Shown in pieces: positions 53,601-62,701 of a DNA stretch of 64,000 bases. The DNA lies in assembly GCF_018141185.1 (NCBI RefSeq), contig NZ_CP058560.1, positions 558,001-622,000 on the forward strand, read 5' to 3'. The translations under genes were made by a program, and so were the position numbers. The notes under the pieces are model-generated. The model ran no database searches, was not told the origin of the DNA, and saw only the letters and a program-made list of their open reading frames with translations. The stretch is from Methanobacterium alkalithermotolerans. Its GTDB lineage: Archaea > Methanobacteriota > Methanobacteria > Methanobacteriales > Methanobacteriaceae. Positions within the stretch are counted from its first letter, which is position 1. Each line of letters begins with the position of its first letter.

Positions 53601-56600
53601 ATGTTTTTTAGTAGTTCCCCTGAGTTTTGCATTAATTTAGCTAGCACATGCTCCAGACTGTGGATAAAGGTATCCATTAAATCCCGGGAGTAGAGGGCAT
53701 CATTGTACTGGGTTAATAAATGGAACCGGGTCCCGGTATCAATAATATTAACGCTTAATTTAAATTTCAGAGCCTCGTATTCCAGGCTCTCCCTTTCCAG
53801 AGTATGGCCATTGATGGTGATATCCTCAATGATTTTCCCGTGATAGGCATATAAAAACTCCGGGAACAGATTAAATTTATCAGAAATCCTGGTGAAGGGA
53901 TAAACCTCGTATTTGAGTACATCCAACCAGATATCCTCCACATAATCCATAAATTCAGATACACTAAGGTCACTATCAATATTCAAGGCCAGTGGTAGGG
54001 TTCTAACCATCATGGCTAAGGTATTCTGAAAGTCAGGGTTACTTCTACCATTGGAAATAGTGGAAATAAGAATATCCTGATTATAAACAAATTTACTCAG
54101 GGTAAATACGGTGGCAGCTAAAAATAAATTATTGGGGGTGATGGAGTTAGAGCGGCAGAAATTTTCCACCTGTTTTTTATCCACTGATACCGCGGTTTCT
54201 CCTAAATGGCCCTCCTTTTCTTTGCCTTTTAAATCCGGAGATATAAAAGTGGAATTTTCAAAAGAACTAACCTTGCCCTCAAAGTAGTTCCGGGCCTGGG
54301 AATAAAGAGGAGATTTTTCCATATCCTGTTCTTCCAGACTCCAATCATAGCCATCGTAGGTTTCTTCTTCTGCTTCTTCCTGGTCATATATGGTTCCCAG
54401 TTCTCTGAAAAAAAGGTTAAGGGCGGTTCCATCCACCAGGATATGGTGGAAGTCAGATAAGAGAACTATTTCTCCAGTGGTACTATAAATCTTAAAACGC
54501 AGTAAGGGTCCTTCAAATAAAGAGAAGGGTTTAATAAAATTATTTATAACGGTCTCATCCACCACTCCCTTTTCTAAGGGGATTGATATCTGCAAATCAT
54601 CCCGTCGTTCCTGACAGATCTCCCCATCTCTCATAACCAGACGGGTTTTAAGGTAAGGATGCCTGGATATGACCTCCTTCAGAGCATTTTTTAGTTTCAG
54701 GGGATCAATATCCGGAAAACGTATTAATTTAGGCAGGTTATAGGTTAATTTTTCCGGATTTTTAACACAATCAAAGTAAATTCCCAGCTGGTTCGGGGTT
54801 AAAGGATAGAAATCCTGATGAGGGTATTGTTTCTCATCCACAAAAACAGAGGATGAAACCTCCTGGGCAATTTCCCGTATATTACGGGCTCTCATCAAAC
54901 TGGTGAGGTTGACCTTAACCCCAAATTTATGGGAAATCTTACCCAGTAACTTCAAAACAGATAAAGAAGTAAGACCTAACTGGAAAAGATCAGTTAAAAC
55001 TCCAAATTCTTTTGTTTCTAAAATTTCAGAACATATGTGGAATATATCTTCTTCCAGTTTAGTTTCTGGAGGTATAACATCATCAAGAGCATAGTCCTGT
55101 ATTTCAGGTTCAGGGAAGTTTTTAATATCTGCCTTTCCATTGAAAGTCATGGGAAAAGAATCCATTTTTATGAAATAGGAGGGTACCATGTAAGAGGGTA
55201 ACCTATCCCACAGCATGTTCTTTAATGCCGCAATATCCACCTCTTTTTTCGGGGTGAAATAGGCACATAAATGTTCGCTGCCCCTCACCTTTTTAACTAT
55301 CACAAAAACAGTTTGAACACCATCAAAATCATTAATGGCATTTTCTATTTCTCCCAATTCGATCCTTAGTCCTCTTAGTTTGATTTGGGTATCCATTCGT
55401 CCCAGAACATATAACTCTCCAGTGCTATCCCTTCGGGCTAAGTCACCGGTGTTATAATAACGTAGTCCCTGGTAATGGATGAAACGTTCCTGGGTGAGTT
55501 CTTCATTTTTCCAGTAACCCCGGGCCACACCGGCACCGGCTACATAGAGCTCCCCGGTGACATGGTAAGGTACCGGATTGCCGTCCATATCCATTATCTT
55601 ATCAGTTACATTGAGTAAGGGTTCACCTGCTGAAATATCATCACTCTCCAGGAGTTTTCCATGGGAAGCAATGGTGATCTCCGTGGGTCCATAGGAATTA
55701 TAGATTTCCGCCCGGGTGTAGCGGGACATAAGGGAGTATAGTTGAGGAGGGAAAGTTTCACCCCCTACAATTATTATCCTGCAGCGAGGCATTATCTTCT
55801 GGATTTCTTCCATTTCCAGGTATTGCAGTAAACGGGTGGGTGTGGAGCCAAAGGCATCGGCATTTGTTTTATGGAATAATTTTGCCAGTTCCAGGGGATT
55901 TATGGATTGTTCTTCATTGGCAAAAACCACCGGCATCCCATTGGTAAGGGTGGCGAATATTTCCCGTAAAAATACTATAAAGGACACCGTAGATATGGAT
56001 ATCATTTTTCGGGCCCTGTTTATCAGGGCATGGATGGGGAGGTTCTGGGGATGGGGTGCCACATAATTGGTGATACCACCATGGGTTAGCATCACCCCCT
56101 TGGGTTTACCGGTAGACCCGGAGGTATAAATAATATAACAGAGACTATCAGGGTTCAGTTCCGGATCAGGATTATCAGTATTATCTTCCCTTAAAAGTTC
56201 ATCCACATCCAGAGCTCCAGAGAGATCCTTATTGGTTATAATATACTTAGCATCACTGTCTTCCAGGAGCTCTTTAATCCTATCTGAGGGATATTGTGGG
56301 TCCACCGGGATAAAGGCACAGCCTGCTTTAATAATACCCAGCATGGTGACAATAAGGCGACTATCCCGGGGCAGGATGAACATCACCCGGTCTTCAACTT
56401 CCACCCCTCTTTTTAAAAGAGCCTGGGCAATACGATTAGCCTTTTTGTTTAGCTCATCATAGGTAAATTCCCCATCTTCTGCAGTTAAAGCAATTTCATC
56501 TCTGCTTTTTTCAACCTGTTTTTCAAAAAGCCGATTTAATAGTTGTTCTTCCACTGGATTTATATGGAATTCTTCACCCTGCACTCCTCCTAAAAGGGGG

Positions 56601-58489
56601 ATATCACAGACATTATGTCCTGGATTTTCAGCCATATGGATAGCCAGAGATTCTACACCCCTAATAAAAGTATCCATTAGCTCATCAGAATACGATCCCA
56701 CATTATAAAATATATTTAATTCATATTCATCAGTTGATTCTAAAATATGAAGGAATATTCGGGAGGTTCCAGGTTCCAGGTTAATTTCTGGATTTTCAAA
56801 CCCATTACAGTAAATAAAATCCGGTAAAACATAGTTCTTACTGGAAATCCGGGTAAAGGGATAAAAATCATGAGTAATTAATTCCTCATAAGAATTCTCT
56901 ATCCGTTTTAAATAATCTCTGGTGGTGGTATGAGTATCCAGCATCAATCCCAGGGGTAATTCCTGACCCGGGAACTGGTTATTGGATATAAGGGATATGA
57001 GGATATTTTTATTAAAAACAAACTTGGCCAGGGCCAGAAAGGTGGCTGCTAAAAAAATATTATCGGCACTGTGTTCCGGTCCATAAATAGTTAAATCTGA
57101 TTTAGGGATTCTAATTTGCCTTTTTTTCTCTTCGCCCTCTATTTTATTTACATCAGGAGCAAGGGAGGTGGGTCCATCACTACATTGCATCATTTTTTTG
57201 AAATAATCTGCAGCCTGATAGAAGGGGCTGATTTTTATAGGGAACTCATTTCCAGTTTTATCCGGGTTAAAAGCAATATCCTGTAATAGTTTTTCTAAAT
57301 CATCCAGCAGGGAGGATATATGTTCATGGGTGAAGCAATCTGTATTATATTCAATTTCAAGAAGTTGTAAGCCATCTTTATCTGATAAAGAGGGATTAAC
57401 CCTGATATGAAATGGAAATTCGCTTTTGGAATTATGGAACAGGTACTCCACATTAGAATCAGTGGAGTTAGATACCACTGAATACATGGATAACATGGCC
57501 GGATCAATACCCTTTTTTTGCAAGGTAGGGCCATAGCGATTAAAAGATAATTTTCCATGGGTTAGTCCCTGTTTTAGAATGGATTTGGTGTATAAGAGAG
57601 TATTTTTAAATGATCTATCACCATCATACTCTATTCGCAGGGGCATCATATTCACAAACATGCCCAGCATATCTTTTAGTTGTTTTCCCAGATCCCGTCC
57701 ATGGTAAACACTGTTCCAGACCATATCCTCCTGGTAGGTGCTTCGGGCAAAATAAACAGATAGGGTGGCTAAGGCCAGCACAAAAGGAGATATTCTCTCC
57801 CCTTCAACCAGGGATAAATCCTTCAATTTTCTACTTAATTCCGGTTTTAAATAAAGGTACTGGTGTTGGATACTCAAATCAGGTGAGGAATACCAGTCCA
57901 GGTAGTATCCATCCAGGTTGGATAACCAGAATTCTTCATCATCTTTGGCTTTTTTGCTGGATAAGTATTCCTTTTCTTTTTTAACATATTCGTGATAATC
58001 ACAGAGGGGTTCCGGACAGTATTCTCCTCTTTTTAAAGAAGCCACACATTCTTCCAGTTTCCGGGCGAAGATACTTACTGATGTTCCATCCATGATGAGG
58101 TGATGTGTACGGCCAATTAAGAGAATTTCAGACTGACTTTTAAGTAAAATAAACTTATAGAGGGGTTTATCAAATATCTCTGGAAAAATTTCCCTGGTAA
58201 AAGAACCTATAAAATCATCAATTTCTGCCGGGGATTTATTAGAATAATCAACATAATGATAGGAAGCAGTTTTAGGAGCATAGTATTGCCTGAAGTTCAT
58301 AGCTTCATCTTTTTTAATCTGTATTAACAGGTTACCTCCAATAAGAATGTCCAGGGCTTTTTTTACATATTCCTCGTCTTCTAAAAAGAAGCTGGATTTA
58401 AAAGAAATAACATAAGCCTCATTACCAGGGTTATTAATCTCGGTGATTATGGTCCTCTTCTGGGCATTGGATAAATCGAAGAAATTCAT
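50657..58489 (-). CDS. Two-module nonribosomal peptide synthetase with terminal thioester reductase
   Basis: About 2,610 residues from ATG 58489 (GGGGTG 7 nt upstream; a TTG two codons earlier is alternative). Order: C1 (1-415, HHLIMDG about 129-135); an extra half-condensation lobe (about 420-640, no HHxxxDG); A1 (655-1125, YTSGSTGKPKG at 788); carrier T1 (LGLTSL, Ser about 1175); C2 (1228-1640, HHILVDG about 1348); A2 (1655-2125); carrier T2 (LGGTSL, Ser about 2172); reductase R (2240-2610, GATGFLG about 2252, Tyr2409xxxLys2413). It should join two acyl units and release the product as an aldehyde or alcohol with NADPH. A1 has FIVFLREI where Asp235 of GrsA lies, so no canonical amino-group Asp; A2 has FDVFLHET and keeps it. 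As recalled, a related NRPS/MATE/phosphatase cluster was noted in Methanobrevibacter ruminantium. Product unknown. Confidence 0.95.
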   Translation of the reverse strand: MNFFDLSNAQKRTIITEINNPGNEAYVISFKSSFFLEDEEYVKKALDILIGGNLLIQIKKDEAMNFRQYYAPKTASYHYVDYSNKSPAEIDDFIGSFTREIFPEIFDKPLYKFILLKSQSEILLIGRTHHLIMDGTSVSIFARKLEECVASLKRGEYCPEPLCDYHEYVKKEKEYLSSKKAKDDEEFWLSNLDGYYLDWYSSPDLSIQHQYLYLKPELSRKLKDLSLVEGERISPFVLALATLSVYFARSTYQEDMVWNSVYHGRDLGKQLKDMLGMFVNMMPLRIEYDGDRSFKNTLLYTKSILKQGLTHGKLSFNRYGPTLQKKGIDPAMLSMYSVVSNSTDSNVEYLFHNSKSEFPFHIRVNPSLSDKDGLQLLEIEYNTDCFTHEHISSLLDDLEKLLQDIAFNPDKTGNEFPIKISPFYQAADYFKKMMQCSDGPTSLAPDVNKIEGEEKKRQIRIPKSDLTIYGPEHSADNIFLAATFLALAKFVFNKNILISLISNNQFPGQELPLGLMLDTHTTTRDYLKRIENSYEELITHDFYPFTRISSKNYVLPDFIYCNGFENPEINLEPGTSRIFLHILESTDEYELNIFYNVGSYSDELMDTFIRGVESLAIHMAENPGHNVCDIPLLGGVQGEEFHINPVEEQLLNRLFEKQVEKSRDEIALTAEDGEFTYDELNKKANRIAQALLKRGVEVEDRVMFILPRDSRLIVTMLGIIKAGCAFIPVDPQYPSDRIKELLEDSDAKYIITNKDLSGALDVDELLREDNTDNPDPELNPDSLCYIIYTSGSTGKPKGVMLTHGGITNYVAPHPQNLPIHALINRARKMISISTVSFIVFLREIFATLTNGMPVVFANEEQSINPLELAKLFHKTNADAFGSTPTRLLQYLEMEEIQKIMPRCRIIIVGGETFPPQLYSLMSRYTRAEIYNSYGPTEITIASHGKLLESDDISAGEPLLNVTDKIMDMDGNPVPYHVTGELYVAGAGVARGYWKNEELTQERFIHYQGLRYYNTGDLARRDSTGELYVLGRMDTQIKLRGLRIELGEIENAINDFDGVQTVFVIVKKVRGSEHLCAYFTPKKEVDIAALKNMLWDRLPSYMVPSYFIKMDSFPMTFNGKADIKNFPEPEIQDYALDDVIPPETKLEEDIFHICSEILETKEFGVLTDLFQLGLTSLSVLKLLGKISHKFGVKVNLTSLMRARNIREIAQEVSSSVFVDEKQYPHQDFYPLTPNQLGIYFDCVKNPEKLTYNLPKLIRFPDIDPLKLKNALKEVISRHPYLKTRLVMRDGEICQERRDDLQISIPLEKGVVDETVINNFIKPFSLFEGPLLRFKIYSTTGEIVLLSDFHHILVDGTALNLFFRELGTIYDQEEAEEETYDGYDWSLEEQDMEKSPLYSQARNYFEGKVSSFENSTFISPDLKGKEKEGHLGETAVSVDKKQVENFCRSNSITPNNLFLAATVFTLSKFVYNQDILISTISNGRSNPDFQNTLAMMVRTLPLALNIDSDLSVSEFMDYVEDIWLDVLKYEVYPFTRISDKFNLFPEFLYAYHGKIIEDITINGHTLERESLEYEALKFKLSVNIIDTGTRFHLLTQYNDALYSRDLMDTFIHSLEHVLAKLMQNSGELLKNISIVEEEAVSFQVKPVVEPLVHKLFEKQVEKSRDKIALMAEDDDLTYDKLNRKANRIANALIKRGVKSEDRVMFILPRDSRLIATMLGIVKAGCAFIPVDPEYPHDRINHVREDSNARYVISTDGTPGTLSVDELLREENEKNPGVEVSPENLCYLIYTSGSTGKPKGVMLTHANITNYLSPDPENCYVHGFIHKARKMLSISTVSFDVFLHETLVTLMNGRCLVFAGEEASKNPLELVKLFEKTGADAFSATPSRMLQYLEVEGMGEALSRCKILSVAGEKYPPLLHKKLIEWTSADIYNVYGPTETTISCNTKLIQDMDNITVGKPLLNVTEEVMDRDGNPLPAGVIGELYVGGMGVARGYLNREELNKEQFITRNGIPYYKTGDFASREKNGEYKIYGRLDNQIKLRGLRIEIGEIESAITDYEDIKSVAVVLKKVQSQDHLCAYFTASKPVDVDDLKEELAQRLTKYMVPTVFMQMDKLPQTPNGKTDLKSLPEPVLKERIYVPPENDVEKFFAEAFSQILGMDKIGATDDFFELGGTSLLVTKITIEALNQGYEIKYGDVFAHPTPRELAQVITEAENSVKEQESYSYLTLNQILEKNTLDNLIKGEKENLGNVLLTGATGFLGIHVLKEFLENYNGSIYCMLRKGRHTTPEERLKTLLFYYFSDSYEELFGTRIHIIEGDITSRADFEKSRGLPVDTVINCAANVKHFAPGTQIEDINIGGVVNGIDFCKKKECKFIQVSTTSVAGESVNNVPPHDTEFDEKTLYVGQSLDNKYLSSKFKAERVVLEAVSEGLHCKIVRAGNLMARQSDSEFQINFETNSFINRLRAYAAIGKIPYSVMGGRVELTPIDLASRAILLLGQTPRDCTLFHVYNNHQIYIADIIAIMNTLGFDITGAEEDEFNQAFALAREDETKQDAISGLVTAMGMGKGKGRALVTVVNYYTLQVLYRLGYHWPLISDEYLIMFIKYLKEMNFFD

Positions 58490-58491
58490 AA

Positions 58492-59223
58492 TCAAACACC
58501 CCTATACCTGCTTTCGTTTCTTATGATCGTCCCATAATGCGGATTAGATACTTCTATATTTTCTAAAGTTTGTAAAACCGGTTTCTTAATCTTAGTTTTT
58601 GAACATACTCCTAACATGTATTCACCCCCAACCACAGTCCAGCATCCCAATTTACAATCAGAAAAAAAGCCATTGGATCCCCTATCTTTAAGATCCCTCA
58701 CCCTTATTTCATCATCTATTTCAATAGCAAATTCATCCAGGGCCAGGTGGAATCCCAGGCCTGTCATTTTCATATAACTTTCTTTTAAAACCCATAACTC
58801 AAAAAAAGCTTCTTTGTTATTTCTTTTTAAAATATATTCGTACTCACTCCCTGAAAAATAATGTTTTGCCACATCATCATCCATCCCCTGTATATGTTCT
58901 ATATCCACCCCTACCGGTGAATCAGATACAGCGCACACCACATAGTCCATGGAGTGTGAAATATTAAAATGAATATGAGGATAATTACTTAAAAATGGTT
59001 TTCCGTGTTTTTCCACAGAAAAAAGAGGATCATGTATTCCTATCTTACTTAAAGCATGTTTTAGAAGGATTTCCGCCCCTAAAGATAATTTCTTATCATT
59101 TAGCTTTAGATATTTATCGGACTTTGTTACTCTATCCGGAGAGACTAATCCCCGGGCATGGTCCACATCCAGCCGGGAGACATCCATATAATATAAAAAC
59201 ATGATTTTCACGGTCAACGCCAT
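58492..59223 (-). CDS. Sfp-type 4'-phosphopantetheinyl transferase
   Basis: The 243-residue Sfp-type PPTase converts apo carrier domains T1 and T2 of the adjacent NRPS to the holo form using coenzyme A. Motifs: GKPFLSNYPHIHFNISHS (about 85-102), VGVDIEHI (about 117-124, Mg-binding Asp and Glu), and the WVLKESYMKMTGLG block (about 163-176). Its stop overlaps the NRPS TTG by a few bases, so the two are translationally coupled. A start at ATG 59202 is possible; 59223 is used. Confidence 0.92.
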   Translation of the reverse strand: MALTVKIMFLYYMDVSRLDVDHARGLVSPDRVTKSDKYLKLNDKKLSLGAEILLKHALSKIGIHDPLFSVEKHGKPFLSNYPHIHFNISHSMDYVVCAVSDSPVGVDIEHIQGMDDDVAKHYFSGSEYEYILKRNNKEAFFELWVLKESYMKMTGLGFHLALDEFAIEIDDEIRVRDLKDRGSNGFFSDCKLGCWTVVGGEYMLGVCSKTKIKKPVLQTLENIEVSNPHYGTIIRNESRYRGV

Positions 59224-59308
59224 TAATGATTATAGGCAAGGTTATTCTTAAAGATATTTGATAATCCAGAGGATACTGGTTTATTATCTCCCGGTAATGG
59301 CAACTCTT

Positions 59309-60139
59309 TCAGCAGGAATATTTATCTATAAACCACTCTATTAATTCTCCAGAGATACTGATAGAAGAAGGTCTCTTTTGGATTTCACTGGCTCTAAACC
59401 AGCGTGCATCTTCTATCTCCTTACCATCCACTTTAATTTCTCCCTCATGGTATTCCGCCGTAAAGCCCACCATCAGGGAGTTAGGGTAAGGCCAGGGCTG
59501 ACTACCGAAATATTTAATATTTTTAATCTTCAAGCCCACTTCTTCGGATATTTCCCTTTGTACTGCTTCTTCCAGAGTTTCCCCTGCTTCTACAAATCCA
59601 GCCACCAGACCATATCTATTGGTTATACCGTAGGTGTGACGGGCCATGAGTAATTTATCTTCCTTTACAATAGCAGTTATTATTGCCGGTGATAAGCGAG
59701 GATAGTTGAAATGTCCACAATCCGGGCAAATTTTAGCCATCTCCCCCTCCATGGTCCGGGTTGATGATCCACATTTTCCACAAAACTGATGGTTTTTATC
59801 CCAGTTAATAATCTGAATAGCTCTACCAGCCAATAGATAAATATCGTATTCCAGGATAGAATAAAGTTCTTTTAAATCAATAAAGGACAAGCTGGATAGT
59901 TCAAAGGATGATTCTATTTCCACCACAAAGCAGGGGCTTCCTCTAAGCTGACCCATATATATCTGGCGAAGGGCTTCAGCAGGTAATTGATTCAAATTTT
60001 TTAAAAAAGGAATGTCATTATTATGGCGGTTAATAAGCAGTTTGTTATGGTAGAAAATAAAATAGTAGGATCCAGAGTCTGTTTTTTGATCCAGAAGAGT
60101 TGATGGTTGATAATCATGGTAGATACTCTTTTTTGGCAT
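59309..60139 (-). CDS. nudC: NAD+ diphosphatase / NADH pyrophosphatase NudC-type
   Basis: The 276-residue Nudix hydrolase has the NudC-type zinc ribbon CGKCGSST...CPDCG (about 117-141), the Nudix box GLVAGFVEAGETLEEAVQRE with ISEEVGL (about 172-198, split here), and the family-specific SQPWPYPNSLM (about 208-218) that contacts NAD. It hydrolyses NAD(H) to NMN(H) and AMP; RNA decapping is known for bacterial NudC. Same strand as the NRPS cluster and 85 bp upstream of it; co-regulation is possible but not shown. Confidence 0.9.
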   Translation of the reverse strand: MPKKSIYHDYQPSTLLDQKTDSGSYYFIFYHNKLLINRHNNDIPFLKNLNQLPAEALRQIYMGQLRGSPCFVVEIESSFELSSLSFIDLKELYSILEYDIYLLAGRAIQIINWDKNHQFCGKCGSSTRTMEGEMAKICPDCGHFNYPRLSPAIITAIVKEDKLLMARHTYGITNRYGLVAGFVEAGETLEEAVQREISEEVGLKIKNIKYFGSQPWPYPNSLMVGFTAEYHEGEIKVDGKEIEDARWFRASEIQKRPSSISISGELIEWFIDKYSC

Positions 60140-60377
60140 GGGATTACTATATTTTTGAATAATAAAAAGTTAGCATTTTTTTTATACACCCCAGTTATTA
60201 AATCTATTAAGATTATCCTTATTTTATGCATATGCCCTCTATAATTCCATAATATTATTTAATAATTTATATTTAAAACTATTCATTTTATTTTTAATAT
60301 TAATATTTATATATTAAATATTTAAAATTATATTTTACATTACATAGTTAATGTTATTTATTAAAAGGAGGAGTGAT

Positions 60378-60701
60378 GTGACAGCAGATATTAAAAAAAC
60401 ATCACGCACCATTGAACTGGTGCTGGGTATTGTTGGCGGAATATTTGGATTGTTAGGAGGTATTTTTGCAGTTATTTTTGGGAGTCTGGCCTCTGCAGAC
60501 ATTGTAATCCTGGGAATTAGTGCCATTCTAGCCTCCATAGCTGGAATTGTAGCAGCAGTCTATGTGACTAAAAATCCTAAGGCAGGCGGAATAATCCTAA
60601 TAATAAGTGCTATCTGGTTATTAATCAGTATATCCCTATTTGGATTATTAGGATCAATTTTAATTGGTATTGGTGGAATTTTAGCTATTTTAAGGAAATA
60701 A
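60378..60701 (+). CDS. DUF4064-type small membrane protein
   Basis: The 107-residue protein has three hydrophobic helices (VLGIVGGIFGLLGGIFAVIFG, VILGISAILASIAGIVAAVY, IILIISAIWLLISISLFGLLG) and small Gly-rich loops, matching the DUF4064 type. GTG at 60378 is the start: GGAGGAG lies 6 nt upstream, while the ATG at 60351 precedes the RBS. It is followed 12 bp later by a lipoprotein gene and is probably its partner. Function unknown. Confidence 0.75.
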   Translation: MTADIKKTSRTIELVLGIVGGIFGLLGGIFAVIFGSLASADIVILGISAILASIAGIVAAVYVTKNPKAGGIILIISAIWLLISISLFGLLGSILIGIGGILAILRK

Positions 60702-60713
60702 AGAGGTGAAAAT

Positions 60714-61148
60714 ATGAAAAATAAAGGAATCATTACCTTAACCCTTCTTCTGGTAGTGGGAGTGGTGCTCTTTAGTGGCTGCACCGATAGTGGCAGTTCA
60801 ACTGAAGCTGGTGCTGAATCCCGGTCCAATTTGAAGGTTAGTGATGTAGAAGTTGTATCAGAAGGATACGGAATGTACAAAATAAAAGCTACCATTATGC
60901 CCGAGAAAGATTACAGTTACCTGGAAATGGTTTTAATATGGTATGATGATAGTGGTGCCGTTATTGATAAAAATCCCCTGGCATGGAATATTAACGATGT
61001 AAAATCCGGTCAAGCTTTGAAAATAACAGGGACAGGTATATTAACCGGAGATGAAGCACCAGCCAAAGTAGATATACTGATATTTGATAGTGTTTTTTCA
61101 GGAGGGGGTGAATCAGGAGCCATATACAAGTCGAGTGTAACACTTTAA
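60714..61148 (+). CDS. Putative lipoprotein with FxLYD/DUF4352-like domain
   Basis: The 144-residue protein has a signal peptide with lipobox LFSGC (Cys about 23), then a short Ser/Ala/Glu-rich linker and a beta-sandwich domain (about 40-144) with SDVEVVSEGYGMYKIKATIM and NDVKSGQALKITGTG. This fits FxLYD-like extracytoplasmic domains. An AAAGAGGTG RBS precedes the ATG. Likely anchored by lipid on the outer face. No enzyme motifs. Confidence 0.75.
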   Translation: MKNKGIITLTLLLVVGVVLFSGCTDSGSSTEAGAESRSNLKVSDVEVVSEGYGMYKIKATIMPEKDYSYLEMVLIWYDDSGAVIDKNPLAWNINDVKSGQALKITGTGILTGDEAPAKVDILIFDSVFSGGGESGAIYKSSVTL

Positions 61149-61244
61149 AATATTTTATATCCCATTTTATTTTTATTTTTAATTAAAAGTAAAATGCAAT
61201 TTTACGGAATTAATAGATTATTTTAAAAAAAAATTAGTGGAGAT
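61149..61244. other. AT-rich convergent gap
   Basis: About 95 bp between converging genes, with T- and A-rich runs (for example 61222-61234) that can terminate both transcripts. Nothing else seen. Confidence 0.4.
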
Positions 61245-62546
61245 TTAAGATTTTTTAACCAGTATTTTATCAATATGGTGACCATCCATATCTACAATTT
61301 CAAATTCAATGCCACTCCACTGAAATTTTTCTCCAGTAGTAGGTACTTTACCAATATAACTCATGATAAACCCACCTACGGTATTATAGTTACCTTGATA
61401 TTCGTCGGGAAGCTTTTCAATATCCAATATTTCTTTAAATTCTTCTGCAGATAAATATCCATCAACCAGCCAGGATCCATCATCTCTAAGGGTAGCTTTT
61501 GGTTCATCAGGTTCATCTACAGAAGGTATATCACCTACTAACACCTCTAAAATATCATTTAGAGTGATTAGCCCTTCAATGCTCCCATATTCATCTACTA
61601 CCATGGCCATATGAACATAATTACGATTATTTTTAAATAAAGTCAAAACATCCATAATAGGTAATGTTTCCGGTATAATCAAAGGATTTTTTAAGTTAGG
61701 TTCAATATTAACTGATTCTCCCTGAAGAATAGAGCCTAAAATATCTTTTGTTTGAATAACACCCAAAAAATTATTTAGTTCATCTTTTCCCACAGGAAAA
61801 ATAGATCTTTCACTATTAATAATCTGTTTTTTAATTTCTTCAGAGGGATCATCCAGATCCAACCAGATTATTTCAGTTTTAGGGGTCATTAAGGTACCGA
61901 TTCTTTGTTGATCTAATCTGAAAACACGTTTTATGATATCTTCTTCTTCTTTTTCTACAGTTCCTGCTTCCAGGCCCTCCTCAATTAGTAACTTGATCTC
62001 ATCTTCAGTAACCGCGCTATCAATATCTTTTTTAGAGCCAATTAAAAGCAATAAAAAGTCTGTTGAAAAACTTAAAACCGAAACAAGAGGGCTGGTTACC
62101 TTAGATAATATCTGCATGGGCCGGGCTATTTTTACTGAAATTTTCTCCGGGTTGTTAAGGGCTATCCTTTTAGGCACCAGTTCCCCAATAATCAAAGACA
62201 AGTAAGTAATCATTAACACCACAATTACTATACTTAATGATTGACTATAATCTGCAATTAAATTAAATCCACTCAAATAAGTAGCTAAATAAACAGAAAG
62301 TGTGGCACCACCAAAAGCACCTGCTAAAATGCCTATAAGTGTTATTCCAATTTGTACTGCAGATAAAAATTCATTAGGAGATTCTGATAGTTTAAGAGCA
62401 ATATCAGCGCCCTTATTCCCTTTTTTACTCATTTTTTGTAATTTGATTTTTCGAGAAGAAACGATTGCTATTTCAGCCATAGCCAGGGATCCATTTAAAA
62501 GAATGAGTAGTAATATAATAAATAATTCCAAAAAAATATTGTTCAT
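61245..62546 (-). CDS. CNNM/CorC-type (DUF21-CBS-CorC) membrane protein
   Basis: The 433-residue protein has an N-terminal DUF21 membrane domain (about 1-200, LNGSLAMAEIAIVSSRKIKL and LIIGELVPKRIAL), then two CBS motifs (about 215-335, IGTLMTPKTEIIWLDLD and HMAMVVDEYGSIEGLITL) and a C-terminal CorC/HlyC transporter-associated domain (about 350-433, DGSWLVDGYLSAEEF). Relatives export or sense divalent cations (Mg2+, Co2+). Often annotated hemolysin family. Single gene. Confidence 0.93.
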   Translation of the reverse strand: MNNIFLELFIILLLILLNGSLAMAEIAIVSSRKIKLQKMSKKGNKGADIALKLSESPNEFLSAVQIGITLIGILAGAFGGATLSVYLATYLSGFNLIADYSQSLSIVIVVLMITYLSLIIGELVPKRIALNNPEKISVKIARPMQILSKVTSPLVSVLSFSTDFLLLLIGSKKDIDSAVTEDEIKLLIEEGLEAGTVEKEEEDIIKRVFRLDQQRIGTLMTPKTEIIWLDLDDPSEEIKKQIINSERSIFPVGKDELNNFLGVIQTKDILGSILQGESVNIEPNLKNPLIIPETLPIMDVLTLFKNNRNYVHMAMVVDEYGSIEGLITLNDILEVLVGDIPSVDEPDEPKATLRDDGSWLVDGYLSAEEFKEILDIEKLPDEYQGNYNTVGGFIMSYIGKVPTTGEKFQWSGIEFEIVDMDGHHIDKILVKKS

Positions 62547-62701
62547 GTCGTTATCCTCAATTTTTTAATAAATATTCTATTAAACTATGATGCTTCATTT
62601 ATTTAAACTTTAAATATTTCATTTAAATTCTAAAATTAGCCTAAATCAAATAAATAATTACTAAAAATGATTAGTTTTTCAAGTAGTTATTCATTATTAA
62701 T
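62547..62701. other. Gap between CNNM and M24 genes
   Basis: About 155 bp, AT-rich, no ORF. Should carry the CNNM promoter on the minus strand (TATA-like TTTAAATAAATG near 62600). Confidence 0.4.
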
